Shown here piece after piece: positions 31,536 through 40,812 of a stretch of DNA of 64,000 nucleotides. Each line of letters opens with the position of its first letter. The first letter of the stretch is position 1. Source of the stretch: Pseudomonas fluorescens (GTDB taxonomy: Bacteria; Pseudomonadota; Gammaproteobacteria; Pseudomonadales; Pseudomonadaceae); assembly GCF_001623525.1 (NCBI RefSeq), contig NZ_CP015225.1, positions 1,240,001-1,304,000 of the forward strand, written 5' to 3'. Under the pieces are notes generated by a model. That model was not told where the DNA came from. It saw nothing but the letters and a program-made list of their open reading frames with translations, and searched no databases. Made by a program: the position numbers and the translations under genes.

Positions 31536-34500
31536 TCATGGCACGGTAGTTTTCCGTGGTGGAGTGGGGTCGAGTTGGCGTCCCAATTCACAAATCAAGA
31601 GTGTGAGCGAGTCGGCGTTGCGAAGTATGACGTCGATGCGCTTGTCCGGCAAAATCGAATCGAGAAAATCATCGCGAGCGTTATCCATGGTTCTGGCGCC
31701 AGTAATCTTCAGGATTTCCCGGGTGATTTGACTGTATCCAGGCAACAGCTCCAGCTTCTTGTAAGTGTTATCCGTGCTGTCCCACTGCGTGAACAGTTTT
31801 GACTTTGGTGTGGTCAATGAAAGCCCGTTGAGTTGCAGGTCCCTTTGCTCGTCGTATCGCAACTTTCCGGCGTAAGTCGCTGTTGAAATCAAATCGAGAA
31901 ATGGCAACGCGGCGTCCAGGTAGATGATGTCGAACGTATTGAACAACTGATGGGAAATTTCGTGGATGAGGGTCGCTCCCTGGGCATGCGCATCGACATT
32001 GAAGAACTCGGGTACGACGGCCTTGTACCAGTCCAAACCCATGTCGAAGAAAAACTGCGTGATATAGATTCTTCCGACGGCTGCCGGCTCGAGTACGAAG
32101 GCGGTTGCTCGATCTTCCATGTGCTTGAGGTTGCCGATCACGATGCGGTCGGCATTCTGTTGCGCCCAGGATGGATCGGCCAATGCCCGGCATATGGGCG
32201 AGATCGCCGTCTCTATCTTGCTGATAAGACGAGCGTCGACGCTGTCGACCCCAAAAAACAACCTCATGAAATTATCCAGCCGAGAGCCCGCAAGTGGTTG
32301 TCGCTTGAATTGAGCAAGGTTGTGAAGGGCGTTGAATGAATAGAACCTCGCGGTCTCCAGTGCCTGCACAATTGCGTTTGCACGGTGCGGATATTTCCTG
32401 CGTATCTCAGCCATGCCCTTTGCTTCGATATTCAGTGAGCCCTTGGCCTTGAAGTCGCTGTAGGTGACGGCCATTTTCGATCCGGCTTTGCCGAAGCGTA
32501 TGGTCTGGCGTTGTGGATCGAGTTCCCATGTCCGGTCGTCAGGCGACTTTCTCAATAACGGCCCCTCTGCGTGCTCATGCACGATTCGCCAGGTTTGGCC
32601 GGCTTTCGCTACTTGGAAGACTTTGCCGGCAAGGGGGATATAGAGCCTGCCGTTTTCCAGTGCCTTGTAGGTGCCGTCGATCAGGTCTGGTTGCAGATCC
32701 GACAGGCTGATACCCATGGCCTCGAAAACGCTCAAGTCGGTTCGGATCCGGGCGGTGGAAGCGATGTCCTTCCAGCGATTGGCCAACGTAGCGCCTTGCG
32801 AAAGCGGTTCAATGGGATCGAGAAGACCGAATGTATCCTCGCGATTCATCAGGCCCAGCGACACCATCTCGGCAGCGCCGGCGATAAAATCGTGCAGGCC
32901 TGTTTTCCAGTCATGCTGCTGCAACGCTTCGGCTGAAGTCTTGAAGTCCTGGTAGCTTTCCCAAAGCGTTTCGATAAAAGTCAGTTTGCCCGACAGTTGC
33001 CTCCCCACTGACTTGATGCCGGAGCTGAACAGGTGCAGGACCGTTTCCCAGTCAAACTGTCGTTTTTCATTGGTTTGTGCGCTCAGCATGTCCGATAACA
33101 ATGCTGCGTTGTCGTCGAACAATGTGTCGAACAGGTTGGTCTGGATAGGGTTCGAGGCCAGGGTGATTTCCGATCGCTGCCCGACGGTGGCGGCGAACAG
33201 GTGCCTGAATGTGGCCTGCTGGTGCTCGGGAAGCCGGCGAATCAGCAGGTTCTGAAGTATCCCTGGCGTATTGAATGCGGCAATGACACTCGCTTCATCC
33301 TTGAATTCGGTGAAGTGCTCCCCCTCGTGGTAGGGCGAATACAGGACCTGAGGACTTGTCGCATCGACGCTCGAGCCGATCAAGTAGAGCCCTTGCGCTT
33401 TGACCGGCACTGCACCACCGGTCTTGATCAACTCCAGCGGGCGAATAAACGCGTTGGCACCCTCAACGGCTTTGCGAGCGACGGCATCGGGCATGTCCAC
33501 CACCTGGCGAATCAAATCAAAGGCCAAGGGGGAGAGGTGTTGTTGCAGATAACGTGCGTGAGCGTATTGCAGCAACTGCCAGGGCATTTGTTGGCGGAAG
33601 GCCGTTTTTCTTTGCCGGGCCTGGGCAGTGGGGCCGGACAGTTTCTGCGCCACCTGATTTTTAAAATCGGTCGAGATATTCAACGAGGACAGCATCTGCC
33701 TGACGGTGATCTCGTTCAGGCCGTCCGGCAGTTTCTGCGTGGACGTTGAAGAAACCTTGAATCCCTCCCGAGTCACTTCGATGTGATGCATGGCGAAGTC
33801 GGTTAGCGAACTGGCCGGTCCGACTATGGCGAGGTTTGGTGTGATCTGGAGGGTGTCGGGGTCAAGGTTGTTTGCAGCGAAGCGTGCGCTCAGCAGTGCT
33901 TTCAATTTATTACGCACATAGGTGCGCAGCGGCTCGATACCGTCCAGATAGTCCTTGCCATCGACCACGCTGTTTTTATATTGCTCAAGCAACTCGACGT
34001 GCAGGCGTTGATCGTCAAGTGCCGCCGTACCGAGCCAGGCGGGGAGTTGCTGTTGCTGCTTATTGGCCCGGGCAATGTGGGTGGCGCGCTTGAGATTGGT
34101 CGGCGCGCCTTTGTCCAGCAATGCCTGAAGGCTTCTCGACAGAGCCTTGCCGGTCAGTTGCCAGCTTCCGGCTTTCAAGGTGCTCAGATAAGCATGCTCG
34201 GCCTCAAAGTGTTTGATGAACGAACTCATCCGATTCACCAGCACGTTGTCCTCGATCAGTTCATATGCCTGGAGTTGATAGCGTCCATGAGGTTGGCGTT
34301 GGGCCGGGGTGAGGTTGGCGAGCAAACCAAAGCGTTTTCGGGAATCGAGCAGGTGCCGATTCAATTGCTGGGTCGCAACATCTACGGACGAAAACGCCTG
34401 CAAGCCATCGGCGGGCGTCCACAGGATGGCCATACCCGAATAGGGGGTATCGAGGCCTCCGCGCTCAGTTAATAAAAAACAGTTGGCAAGGGGCAGATAA

Positions 34501-36368
34501 ACCGTTCGGTCTTCTTCGCTACAGGCCAGCGTCAACGAATAGACATCCGGCCGGAAGCCCCGGACGCCGATCCGTTGGGCACGGTCCGGGTATTCTGAGT
34601 CGTAGGCAAAAACCGTTCTGATCAGGTCATTGGCAATCGACGGCAGGCTCGCGTTAAGTGCCCTGAGTTCGGCCTCGGCCCGTATCCCCAAGGAAAAAAC
34701 ATTGGTCAGTTCAGCCAGTAATTGCCGGAGCCCATTGTGCAGCGAAACGTTGTGGGAGGTCGGCAACCGGGTAAAGAGGCTATCGAAAGCGGCTTCGACA
34801 TCGGTGTAGCTCTTGACCTTTCTTTGCATCTGATCAGCCATGAAGTTGGACGGGCGCAGACTTCCATGAAAAGCGGGATGAGTCCCCCAGTGTCCGGCAG
34901 TAGGCGGGTCCAACAGGCTTTTATTGATGAAGGTGCGTATATCCAACGCCTTGTCGATGAGCGCGTGGATGTCGACATCGCCCTGGCGAGACATTTCCAG
35001 TGCGTAATGAAAGTTATTCTTCTGTTTTTCGATGATGGCGTTCGCCAGGGATTCGGGCACTGGCAAATCCAGCGGCTTGCCCGAAATCTGTGGCTCGTCA
35101 AAGCGCAGGAAACGGTTGCGCTCTTCCAGGCTCAGCAGGCTATAGAGCGCTTCCTTTTGTGCGGTGCTTGCGGGGTTGCCGAACAGCGCAGCCTTGAAAC
35201 CTGGAGGGTTGTCTATCTTCTGAAGACCCTGCATGGGGGTGTAGAGATAGTTGCCTTTGGCGCTGATCATCAAGGAACCTGCAAGTTCTACAAAGTGCGG
35301 CTCATATTCCCAGAGGCGAATCGTTTCGATGAACAGCAGTGTTTCGTCCCGGCGGGAGGGCCTGAACAATCGGAGCAGTTCACGACTCTGTTCCTCCGTC
35401 AGTTGTCTTTTTTCCCGCTCGACCAGGATGGTTGCCCAGAGTCTGTCGTGGATGACTTGGGAAAGCAGTTTGCGCCGAGACATATAAAAGTGGGTCGTCG
35501 TGTTCTCCCAGAAGGCATCAATGCAACCGATAAGCGTTGGAATCAGTTTCCTGGCAATGTCTTTTATGATGTTTTCCCATCGCTGCGGGCTGTAGGACGA
35601 TGCGGGCGTACCCGGGTGAGTCAGATCGATGTCATGCCCGACAGGCCAGCCCTGATGATGGAAATAGCCCAGGATGGCATCGCTCAGTGGAAGGCTTTCG
35701 GTCACCTGGATGGCCCTTGGATTTCCTGGGTAAGCCCCCTTGCTGAAGGCCACGCGGATCTGTCGATGATCCAGGTCTGGCAGCGCCTCGTTCAATACCT
35801 GGTCAAGCATCGATCTTAACGAGGGCAATTTGATCAGTTCATTCACCATGGCCAGGGCATTGAGACGCTGGGCGTGCTCGATGGATTCGAGCTGGGTCTT
35901 GAAAACATCCTCTTCGATGAGTTGCCGGGTCTGCCTGATGTCGGTGGTGCTGTTCAGTTCGCTGCGTTGGGAGATCGACAAGAGACGAAACAGGTCGTCG
36001 CGTTGCGCAGTGTCCCGGCGCATCTGGTCAATCTGCTCGTCGAGGGATGCCAGGTTGTCGAACTTTTTTATGCCGCCACTTGGCGTGTAGAGGAACGCCG
36101 GGTGGGTGCTGGTCTTGCTGCTGTTCGACGAGGCGCTGAGGACAAAGCAGCCGGCCAGTGCAATGGGCGGTTTTTCATCGGCTTGCAACAGAATGGTTTC
36201 GGCGAGCATCGGGGGTGTCTGCGCTGCGCGCTGGGTGTGGTCGGGCAGGGCGATGTGCTGCAACCAGTCGAGGTCTGCCTGCGTCAGTCCGTGGGTTGCG
36301 GTCAATTCGTCCAGGCGATGGGCGTGCAATACCTCGGGAAATAAAAGTGGCGTGGTTTCAGTGAGCAT
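31536..36368 (-). CDS. Giant DUF6543 (dermonecrotic-toxin-like) protein with C-terminal HExxH protease-like motif
   Basis: Encodes 1610 residues from the ATG at 36368 (MLTETTPLLFPEV). It resembles the large Pseudomonas DUF6543 proteins. A module built around L(Y/W)(T/S)P-x-x-G followed by a helical stretch ending LS..QR recurs four times (about residues 70-136, 358-421, 624-692 and 988-1055). Near the C terminus, LIHEISHQLFNTFDIIYLDA (His1469, Glu1470, His1473, Asp near 1480) fits a zinc metallopeptidase helix followed by a T-x-D-x-x-Y segment as in M35/aspzincin enzymes. There is no signal peptide. No secretion or immunity gene adjoins it. It could be an effector delivered by type VI or another contact-dependent system. 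The function is not known; the protease call is motif-based. Its GC content looks somewhat lower than that of its neighbours. Confidence 0.75.
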   Translation of the reverse strand: MLTETTPLLFPEVLHAHRLDELTATHGLTQADLDWLQHIALPDHTQRAAQTPPMLAETILLQADEKPPIALAGCFVLSASSNSSKTSTHPAFLYTPSGGIKKFDNLASLDEQIDQMRRDTAQRDDLFRLLSISQRSELNSTTDIRQTRQLIEEDVFKTQLESIEHAQRLNALAMVNELIKLPSLRSMLDQVLNEALPDLDHRQIRVAFSKGAYPGNPRAIQVTESLPLSDAILGYFHHQGWPVGHDIDLTHPGTPASSYSPQRWENIIKDIARKLIPTLIGCIDAFWENTTTHFYMSRRKLLSQVIHDRLWATILVEREKRQLTEEQSRELLRLFRPSRRDETLLFIETIRLWEYEPHFVELAGSLMISAKGNYLYTPMQGLQKIDNPPGFKAALFGNPASTAQKEALYSLLSLEERNRFLRFDEPQISGKPLDLPVPESLANAIIEKQKNNFHYALEMSRQGDVDIHALIDKALDIRTFINKSLLDPPTAGHWGTHPAFHGSLRPSNFMADQMQRKVKSYTDVEAAFDSLFTRLPTSHNVSLHNGLRQLLAELTNVFSLGIRAEAELRALNASLPSIANDLIRTVFAYDSEYPDRAQRIGVRGFRPDVYSLTLACSEEDRTVYLPLANCFLLTERGGLDTPYSGMAILWTPADGLQAFSSVDVATQQLNRHLLDSRKRFGLLANLTPAQRQPHGRYQLQAYELIEDNVLVNRMSSFIKHFEAEHAYLSTLKAGSWQLTGKALSRSLQALLDKGAPTNLKRATHIARANKQQQQLPAWLGTAALDDQRLHVELLEQYKNSVVDGKDYLDGIEPLRTYVRNKLKALLSARFAANNLDPDTLQITPNLAIVGPASSLTDFAMHHIEVTREGFKVSSTSTQKLPDGLNEITVRQMLSSLNISTDFKNQVAQKLSGPTAQARQRKTAFRQQMPWQLLQYAHARYLQQHLSPLAFDLIRQVVDMPDAVARKAVEGANAFIRPLELIKTGGAVPVKAQGLYLIGSSVDATSPQVLYSPYHEGEHFTEFKDEASVIAAFNTPGILQNLLIRRLPEHQQATFRHLFAATVGQRSEITLASNPIQTNLFDTLFDDNAALLSDMLSAQTNEKRQFDWETVLHLFSSGIKSVGRQLSGKLTFIETLWESYQDFKTSAEALQQHDWKTGLHDFIAGAAEMVSLGLMNREDTFGLLDPIEPLSQGATLANRWKDIASTARIRTDLSVFEAMGISLSDLQPDLIDGTYKALENGRLYIPLAGKVFQVAKAGQTWRIVHEHAEGPLLRKSPDDRTWELDPQRQTIRFGKAGSKMAVTYSDFKAKGSLNIEAKGMAEIRRKYPHRANAIVQALETARFYSFNALHNLAQFKRQPLAGSRLDNFMRLFFGVDSVDARLISKIETAISPICRALADPSWAQQNADRIVIGNLKHMEDRATAFVLEPAAVGRIYITQFFFDMGLDWYKAVVPEFFNVDAHAQGATLIHEISHQLFNTFDIIYLDAALPFLDLISTATYAGKLRYDEQRDLQLNGLSLTTPKSKLFTQWDSTDNTYKKLELLPGYSQITREILKITGARTMDNARDDFLDSILPDKRIDVILRNADSLTLLICELGRQLDPTPPRKTTVP

Positions 36369-36602
36369 CGTTGCTTCTCGATCGGGGCGCCTCAAAGCGG
36401 CGCGAACGTGGAGGAAGCCGCCAGACTAGGCAACGATGAATGAGCCAAGGTGGTACATAGTTACCGCATGCTGGTTTTCGACCTGCCAGGCCGGGCAGAT
36501 GCCGCGGGCAAGGATTGACAGTGCGCGTCTGAAACGGTGTTTAATCACCTGGCGGGTCCCTTTACGCTGTTGCTACCTCCAACAATCATTCTGGAGCTTC
36601 AG

Positions 36603-37634
36603 ATGTCTGTGCCATCCGATCATGCCGCTTCTTGCACCTTGTCTTTCGATGCTCTGGTGAGCTTGCTGGAGAAAATTTTCCTGCGTCATGGCACGTCGAC
36701 CGAAGTCGCTCGGTGCCTGGCTGAAAACTGCGCCGGGGCCGAGCGCGACGGCGCCCACAGCCATGGGGTGTTTCGCATTCCCGGTTATGTCTCGACACTC
36801 GACAGCGGGTGGGTCAACGGCAAGGCCGTGCCGATGGTCGAGGACGTCGCTTCAGGGTTTGTCGCGGTGGACGCCTGCAACGGGTTCGCCCAGCCCGCCC
36901 TGGCCGCGGCGCGTCCATTGCTGGTGGCGAAGGCCCGCAGTGCCGGTATCGCCGTCCTGGCCATTCGCAACTCCCATCACTTTGCCGCCCTCTGGCCGGA
37001 TGTCGAGCCGTTCGCTTATGAAGGCCTGGTGGCGTTGAGTGTGGTCAACAGCATGACGTGTGTGGTGCCCCATGGCGCGGATCGCCCATTGTTCGGCACC
37101 AACCCCATTGCCTTCGCCGCACCACGGGCTGACGGTGAGCCGATTGTCTTCGACCTCGCCACCAGCGCCATTGCCCACGGCGACGTACAGATTGCTGCAC
37201 GCAAGGGCGAGTTGTTGCCACCAGGAATGGGCGTGGACAGCCTCGGCCAGCCGACCCGCGACCCCAAGGCGATTCTCGAAGGTGGAGCGCTCTTGCCTTT
37301 TGGCGGGCACAAGGGCTCGGCGCTGTCGATGATGGTCGAGTTGCTAGCGGCTGCCCTGACTGGCGGCAATTTCTCCTTCGAGTTCGACTGGCACAACCAT
37401 CCGGGCGCCAAGACCCCGTGGACCGGTCAGTTGTTGATCGTGATCGACCCGAGCAAGACCGCCGGGCAAAACTTCGCCGAGCGCAGCCAGGAACTGGTCA
37501 GGCAGATGCATGGCGTCGGGTTGCGGCGCTTGCCGGGAGACCGTCGCCATCGCGAACGCAGCAAATCCAATGAGCATGGGATTAGCTTGGACGAACAGAC
37601 CCTGGCGCAGTTGCGCGAGTTGGCAGGGGGTTGA
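36603..37634 (+). CDS. dpkA: Delta1-piperideine-2-carboxylate / pyrroline-2-carboxylate reductase DpkA (Ldh family)
   Basis: Encodes 343 residues from the ATG at 36603, exactly the length of P. putida DpkA; an upstream frame extension is not needed. It belongs to the malate/lactate dehydrogenase-like Ldh family of NAD(P)H imine reductases. ERDGAHSHGVFRIPGYVSTL (about 48-67), RNSHHFAALW (about 121-130, catalytic His), VVPHGADRPLFGTNPIA and LPFGGHKGSALSMMVELLA are hallmark segments. DpkA reduces cyclic imines from D-lysine and D-proline to L-pipecolate and L-proline in the cytoplasm. No D-amino acid dehydrogenase is directly adjacent, although the imine-forming enzyme at 41875-44681 is about 4 kb away. 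It precedes vanR by 100 bases on the same strand. Confidence 0.82.
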   Translation: MSVPSDHAASCTLSFDALVSLLEKIFLRHGTSTEVARCLAENCAGAERDGAHSHGVFRIPGYVSTLDSGWVNGKAVPMVEDVASGFVAVDACNGFAQPALAAARPLLVAKARSAGIAVLAIRNSHHFAALWPDVEPFAYEGLVALSVVNSMTCVVPHGADRPLFGTNPIAFAAPRADGEPIVFDLATSAIAHGDVQIAARKGELLPPGMGVDSLGQPTRDPKAILEGGALLPFGGHKGSALSMMVELLAAALTGGNFSFEFDWHNHPGAKTPWTGQLLIVIDPSKTAGQNFAERSQELVRQMHGVGLRRLPGDRRHRERSKSNEHGISLDEQTLAQLRELAGG

Positions 37635-37734
37635 ACAATTCGCTGTGGCGGCCAGCCTGGCTGCCACTGCCTTGCCGTGACACGCTGCGCCAAGCCTTCT
37701 ACTATGACGGCTTCTTTTCTGTGGAATCGCCTGG

Positions 37735-38448
37735 ATGAGTAAGCCCGGCCAAACGGTGCTGGTTGCGCTGCGCAAGATGATCGCCTCGGGCGAGTTGGCC
37801 GCTGGCGAGCGTCTGATGGAAATACCCACGGCCGAGTTGTTCGGCGTATCGCGCATGCCGGTGCGCATGGCGTTCCGCACCCTGGAGCAGGAAGGGTTGC
37901 TGGTGCGCTTCGGCGGACGAGGTTTCCAGGTGCGTTCGGTCAGTGCCGAACAGATCGCCGGGGCCGTGGAGGTGCGTGGCGTGCTGGAGGGCCTGGCAGC
38001 ACGGCAGACGGCCGAGCACGGTTTATCTGAAGAGGCCCGTGCGATACTCGAGCAATGCCTGGCGCAGGGCGATGAACTGTTCGCCAAGGGTTATGTGACC
38101 GAGGATGACCTGGAGGTCTATCACGACCTCAACATGCGCTTTCACCAGGTGATCGTCGAAGGCAGCCACAACCCGGCGATTGCCGATGCCCTGGCCCGCA
38201 ACGATCATCTGCCATTCGCCTCAGTCACCGCCCTGGCTGTGGATCGCCAGAACATGGCCGGCGAATTTCGCCGCTTCAACTATGCCCATATGCAACACCA
38301 TTCGGTGTTCGACGCCTTGATCAACCGCCAGAGCGGCCGCGCCGAGGCAATCATGCGCGAGCATGCCAACGCGACCCTGCGCTACGCCGAAGTGTTCGGC
38401 TCGACACTGGCTGACGAGCGGATGACGGTGATTCTCCGTTCGGAGTGA
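37735..38448 (+). CDS. vanR: Vanillate-responsive GntR/FCD repressor VanR
   Basis: Encodes 237 residues. The N-terminal GntR winged helix (about 1-75) includes LRKMIASGELAAGERL and FGVSRMPVRMAFRTLEQEGL. The FCD ligand-binding domain (about 80-225) follows, with VRGVLEGLAARQTAEHGL. The sequence closely resembles Caulobacter VanR, especially across the whole DNA-binding domain. VanR represses vanAB and is released by vanillate. The vanB-vanA genes start on the opposite strand 190 bases downstream, and two VanR-like sites occur before vanA. The gene is convergent with vanB rather than divergent from vanA, which is not the usual arrangement. Confidence 0.85.
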   Translation: MSKPGQTVLVALRKMIASGELAAGERLMEIPTAELFGVSRMPVRMAFRTLEQEGLLVRFGGRGFQVRSVSAEQIAGAVEVRGVLEGLAARQTAEHGLSEEARAILEQCLAQGDELFAKGYVTEDDLEVYHDLNMRFHQVIVEGSHNPAIADALARNDHLPFASVTALAVDRQNMAGEFRRFNYAHMQHHSVFDALINRQSGRAEAIMREHANATLRYAEVFGSTLADERMTVILRSE

Positions 38449-38493
38449 ACGGCCCGGATGACTGCTGTATTTGTGTAGCCAGCACGCATCCCC

Positions 38494-38611
38494 TGTGGCG
38501 AGGGAGCTTGCTCCCGCTGGCCTGCGAAGCAGGCCCTATATCGTTCAGGTAAATCGCATTGTCTGGTTTGCGAGTGCTGCGCAGCCGAGCGGGAGCAAGC
38601 TCCCTCGCCAC
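38494..38611. repeat. REPIN between vanR and vanB
   Basis: TGTGGCGAGGGAGCTTGCTC at the left and its mirror GGGAGCAAGCTCCCTCGCCA at the right flank an 65-base spacer. It sits between convergent genes. Confidence 0.85.
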
Positions 38612-38641
38612 GGGATTTGGGTGCCTGTTTTCCGGTGGTTG

Positions 38642-39592
38642 TCAGAGATCCAGCACCAGTACCGGGGTTTTCGACCTGGAGCAGCACGGCGTGAACTGGT
38701 CGTTGCAGGCCTGTTCAGCCTCGGTCAGGAACATGTCCCGATGCTCTGGTACACCTTCCAGCACGCGGGTCAGGCAGGTGCCGCAGACCCCTTGTTCGCA
38801 CGAGATCGGGATCTCGATGCCATGGCGCTCCAGCGCCTGCACCACACTGCAGTCCGCCGGCACGTCGAACACTTGGCCGCTGCGGGCCAGCTTGACCGAA
38901 AAACTGCCATCGGCACGGGTGTCGGTAGGGGCGGCGGCAAAGTATTCGCGGTGCAGGCAGGCTTCCTGCCAGCCCTGGCTTTTGGCGGTGTCGAGGACGT
39001 GTTGCATGAACCCGCCGGGGCCGCAGACGTAGAGGTGCACATCGTCACTCGGCGCGGCCAGCATCCTGGCGGCGTCCAGCAGGGTTTCCGGTTCTTCATC
39101 GAAATGCAGGAAGACCCGGTCGGCATAAGGCGCCTGGCGCAGGCGCTCGACAAAGGCCGCGCGGTCGCGGGCGCGGGCGCAGTAATGCAGCTCGAACGCG
39201 GCACCGCTCTGGGCCAGGTGCTCGGCCATGCACAGGATCGGCGTAATGCCGATGCCGCCGGCAAACAGCAGGCTGCGCCGGGCTTGCGGGGCGAGAGCGA
39301 ACAGGTTACGCGGCTCGCTGATGTGCAAACGCATGCCTGGCTGGATCAGCTCATGCAGGCTGCGCGAACCACCGCGGGACGCCGGATCCTTGAGCACGCC
39401 GATGAGGTAGCGATGCCGCTCCTGGGGATGGTTGCACAGCGAGTACTGGCGAATCAGCCCGCCGGGCAAGTGCACATCAATATGGGCGCCGGCGGTGAAG
39501 GCCGGCAGCGGCTCGCCATCGACACGCGTCAATTCGTAGCTGCAGATATCGAGGGCTTCGTTGTGTCGCGCCGCGACCTGGACTTCGATCAT
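38642..39592 (-). CDS. vanB: Vanillate O-demethylase reductase subunit VanB
   Basis: Encodes 316 residues. The ATG overlaps the vanA stop by 4 bases (ATGA). It has the class IA oxygenase reductase layout: an FMN-binding domain with RQYSLCNHP (about 48-56), an NAD domain with GGIGITPI (about 110-117) and CGPGGFM (about 196-202), and a C-terminal plant-type [2Fe-2S] ferredoxin with CEQGVCGTC (about 265-273) plus a later Cys. It passes electrons from NADH to the VanA oxygenase, in the cytoplasm. Related phthalate-type reductases share this layout, but pairing with vanA and vanR makes VanB the best call. Confidence 0.88.
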   Translation of the reverse strand: MIEVQVAARHNEALDICSYELTRVDGEPLPAFTAGAHIDVHLPGGLIRQYSLCNHPQERHRYLIGVLKDPASRGGSRSLHELIQPGMRLHISEPRNLFALAPQARRSLLFAGGIGITPILCMAEHLAQSGAAFELHYCARARDRAAFVERLRQAPYADRVFLHFDEEPETLLDAARMLAAPSDDVHLYVCGPGGFMQHVLDTAKSQGWQEACLHREYFAAAPTDTRADGSFSVKLARSGQVFDVPADCSVVQALERHGIEIPISCEQGVCGTCLTRVLEGVPEHRDMFLTEAEQACNDQFTPCCSRSKTPVLVLDL

Positions 39593-40674
39593 GGCCGTTG
39601 CTCCACCTGTTGTGGTTGATGGCTGCTGGCGATCAACCCGGCCTGTGCTTCCCGTTCTCGTGCGATCCAGCGCTCCAGCACCCGGCGGGACTGTACGCCG
39701 CCTGCGTCGATGTTGAGTTTGAGTAAGTTGCGTTGCGGATGGTCCAGCAGGTTGCGCTGTTGGCGTTCGAGCATTTCCAGGTCTTCGCTGAAAATCTTGC
39801 CTTGGCCTTCGCGAATGGACGCGGTGAGGGCTTCATCCTGCGGTTGGAAGTGCCGGGCCATGCCCCAGAAGTACCAGATCGACGTCTCGGTTTCTGGCGT
39901 AATGAAATCCACCACGATGCTCGACGCCTTGAATTGCGGCGCGGCGTGATAACCGCCGTTGCCGGCATGGGCCACGCCGACTTCGATCAGCACATGGCTG
40001 GGCGGGGTGAAACGGCAGATCTGCCAGCGATCCACTGGCACGTCATCGGCCAGATTGTTGCCGCGCAAGGCCATGCGCCAGAACGGCGGGGCCATGATGT
40101 TTTCCATGTGCCGGGCGGTGACCACTTCATCGCCATCGACCGTGGTCACTGGCGGCGCCTCGTCGATTTCCTTCTGGCCGATGCTCGAGGCGTGGACGTA
40201 GGTTTCGTGGGTCAGGTCCATCAGGTTGTCGATCATCAGGCGATAGTCGCACTGGATATGGAACAGGCCGCCACCGTAGGCCCATTCATCGCTTTCAGCC
40301 CATTCCAGATGATGGATCAGCGCCGGGTCGGCCTGCGCCTGGTCTCCGGGCCAGACCCAGATGAACCCATGCCGTTCCTGTACTGCAAAAGTCTTGTTGC
40401 AAGGGAAGCCTCGCACCCGTTGCCCCGGCATCTCGACGGTCTTGCCGTCGCAGCCCATCACCAAGCCGTGATAGCCGCACACCAGGTTGCCGTTTTCGAC
40501 ATAACCCAAGGAGAGCGGGGCGCCGCGATGGGGGCAGAAGTCTTCCACCGCCGCGACCTTGCCTTCATGCCCCCGGTAAAAAACCATCTTCTCACCACAG
40601 ATCTGGCGACCCAGGGGCTTGTCGGCGATTTCATCGGGGGTGCAGGCAACGTACCAGGCATTTTTGGGGTACAT
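39589..40674 (-). CDS. vanA: Vanillate O-demethylase oxygenase subunit VanA
   Basis: Encodes 361 residues from the ATG at 40674 (MYPKNAWYVA, the family start), with GGAG 7 bases upstream. A 14-codon extension is unlikely. The Rieske [2Fe-2S] domain has CPHRGAPLS and CGYHG (about residues 47-70). The non-haem iron site is DLTHETYVHAS (about 152-162). With VanB it converts vanillate to protocatechuate plus formaldehyde using O2 and NADH. The two genes overlap and form one transcript. Control by VanR is supported by two TGGATCCATTA sites upstream. A related aromatic O-demethylase specificity cannot be excluded. Confidence 0.88.
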   Translation of the reverse strand: MYPKNAWYVACTPDEIADKPLGRQICGEKMVFYRGHEGKVAAVEDFCPHRGAPLSLGYVENGNLVCGYHGLVMGCDGKTVEMPGQRVRGFPCNKTFAVQERHGFIWVWPGDQAQADPALIHHLEWAESDEWAYGGGLFHIQCDYRLMIDNLMDLTHETYVHASSIGQKEIDEAPPVTTVDGDEVVTARHMENIMAPPFWRMALRGNNLADDVPVDRWQICRFTPPSHVLIEVGVAHAGNGGYHAAPQFKASSIVVDFITPETETSIWYFWGMARHFQPQDEALTASIREGQGKIFSEDLEMLERQQRNLLDHPQRNLLKLNIDAGGVQSRRVLERWIAREREAQAGLIASSHQPQQVEQRP

Positions 40675-40707
40675 GAGGGATCTCCAGGCGGATGTTGTTC
40701 TTGTCTG

Positions 40708-40792
40708 TGGATCCATTAACTCTCTTAACTAATTTCGTTGTCAACGGTATTGCGGCGTAAATGACCAATTTATCTGATCAGTGGATCCATTA
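40708..40792 (-). promoter_or_regulatory. Tandem VanR-like operators upstream of vanA
   Basis: TGGATCCATTA occurs at 40708-40718 and again at 40782-40792, 74 bases apart. The core TGGATCCA is a palindrome and matches the centre of the published VanR operator ATTGGATCCAAT. The first site lies 34 bases before the vanA start. The vanA promoter should lie between or over these sites. Confidence 0.65.
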
Positions 40793-40812
40793 GTGGGCGA
40801 TTGGCGGTCACA

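Noticed and set aside
31536..36368. Rhs/YD-repeat or contact-dependent inhibition (CdiA) toxin
   Set aside because: No YD repeats, no PAAR or filamentous haemagglutinin repeats, no signal peptide, and no small immunity-like gene directly downstream.
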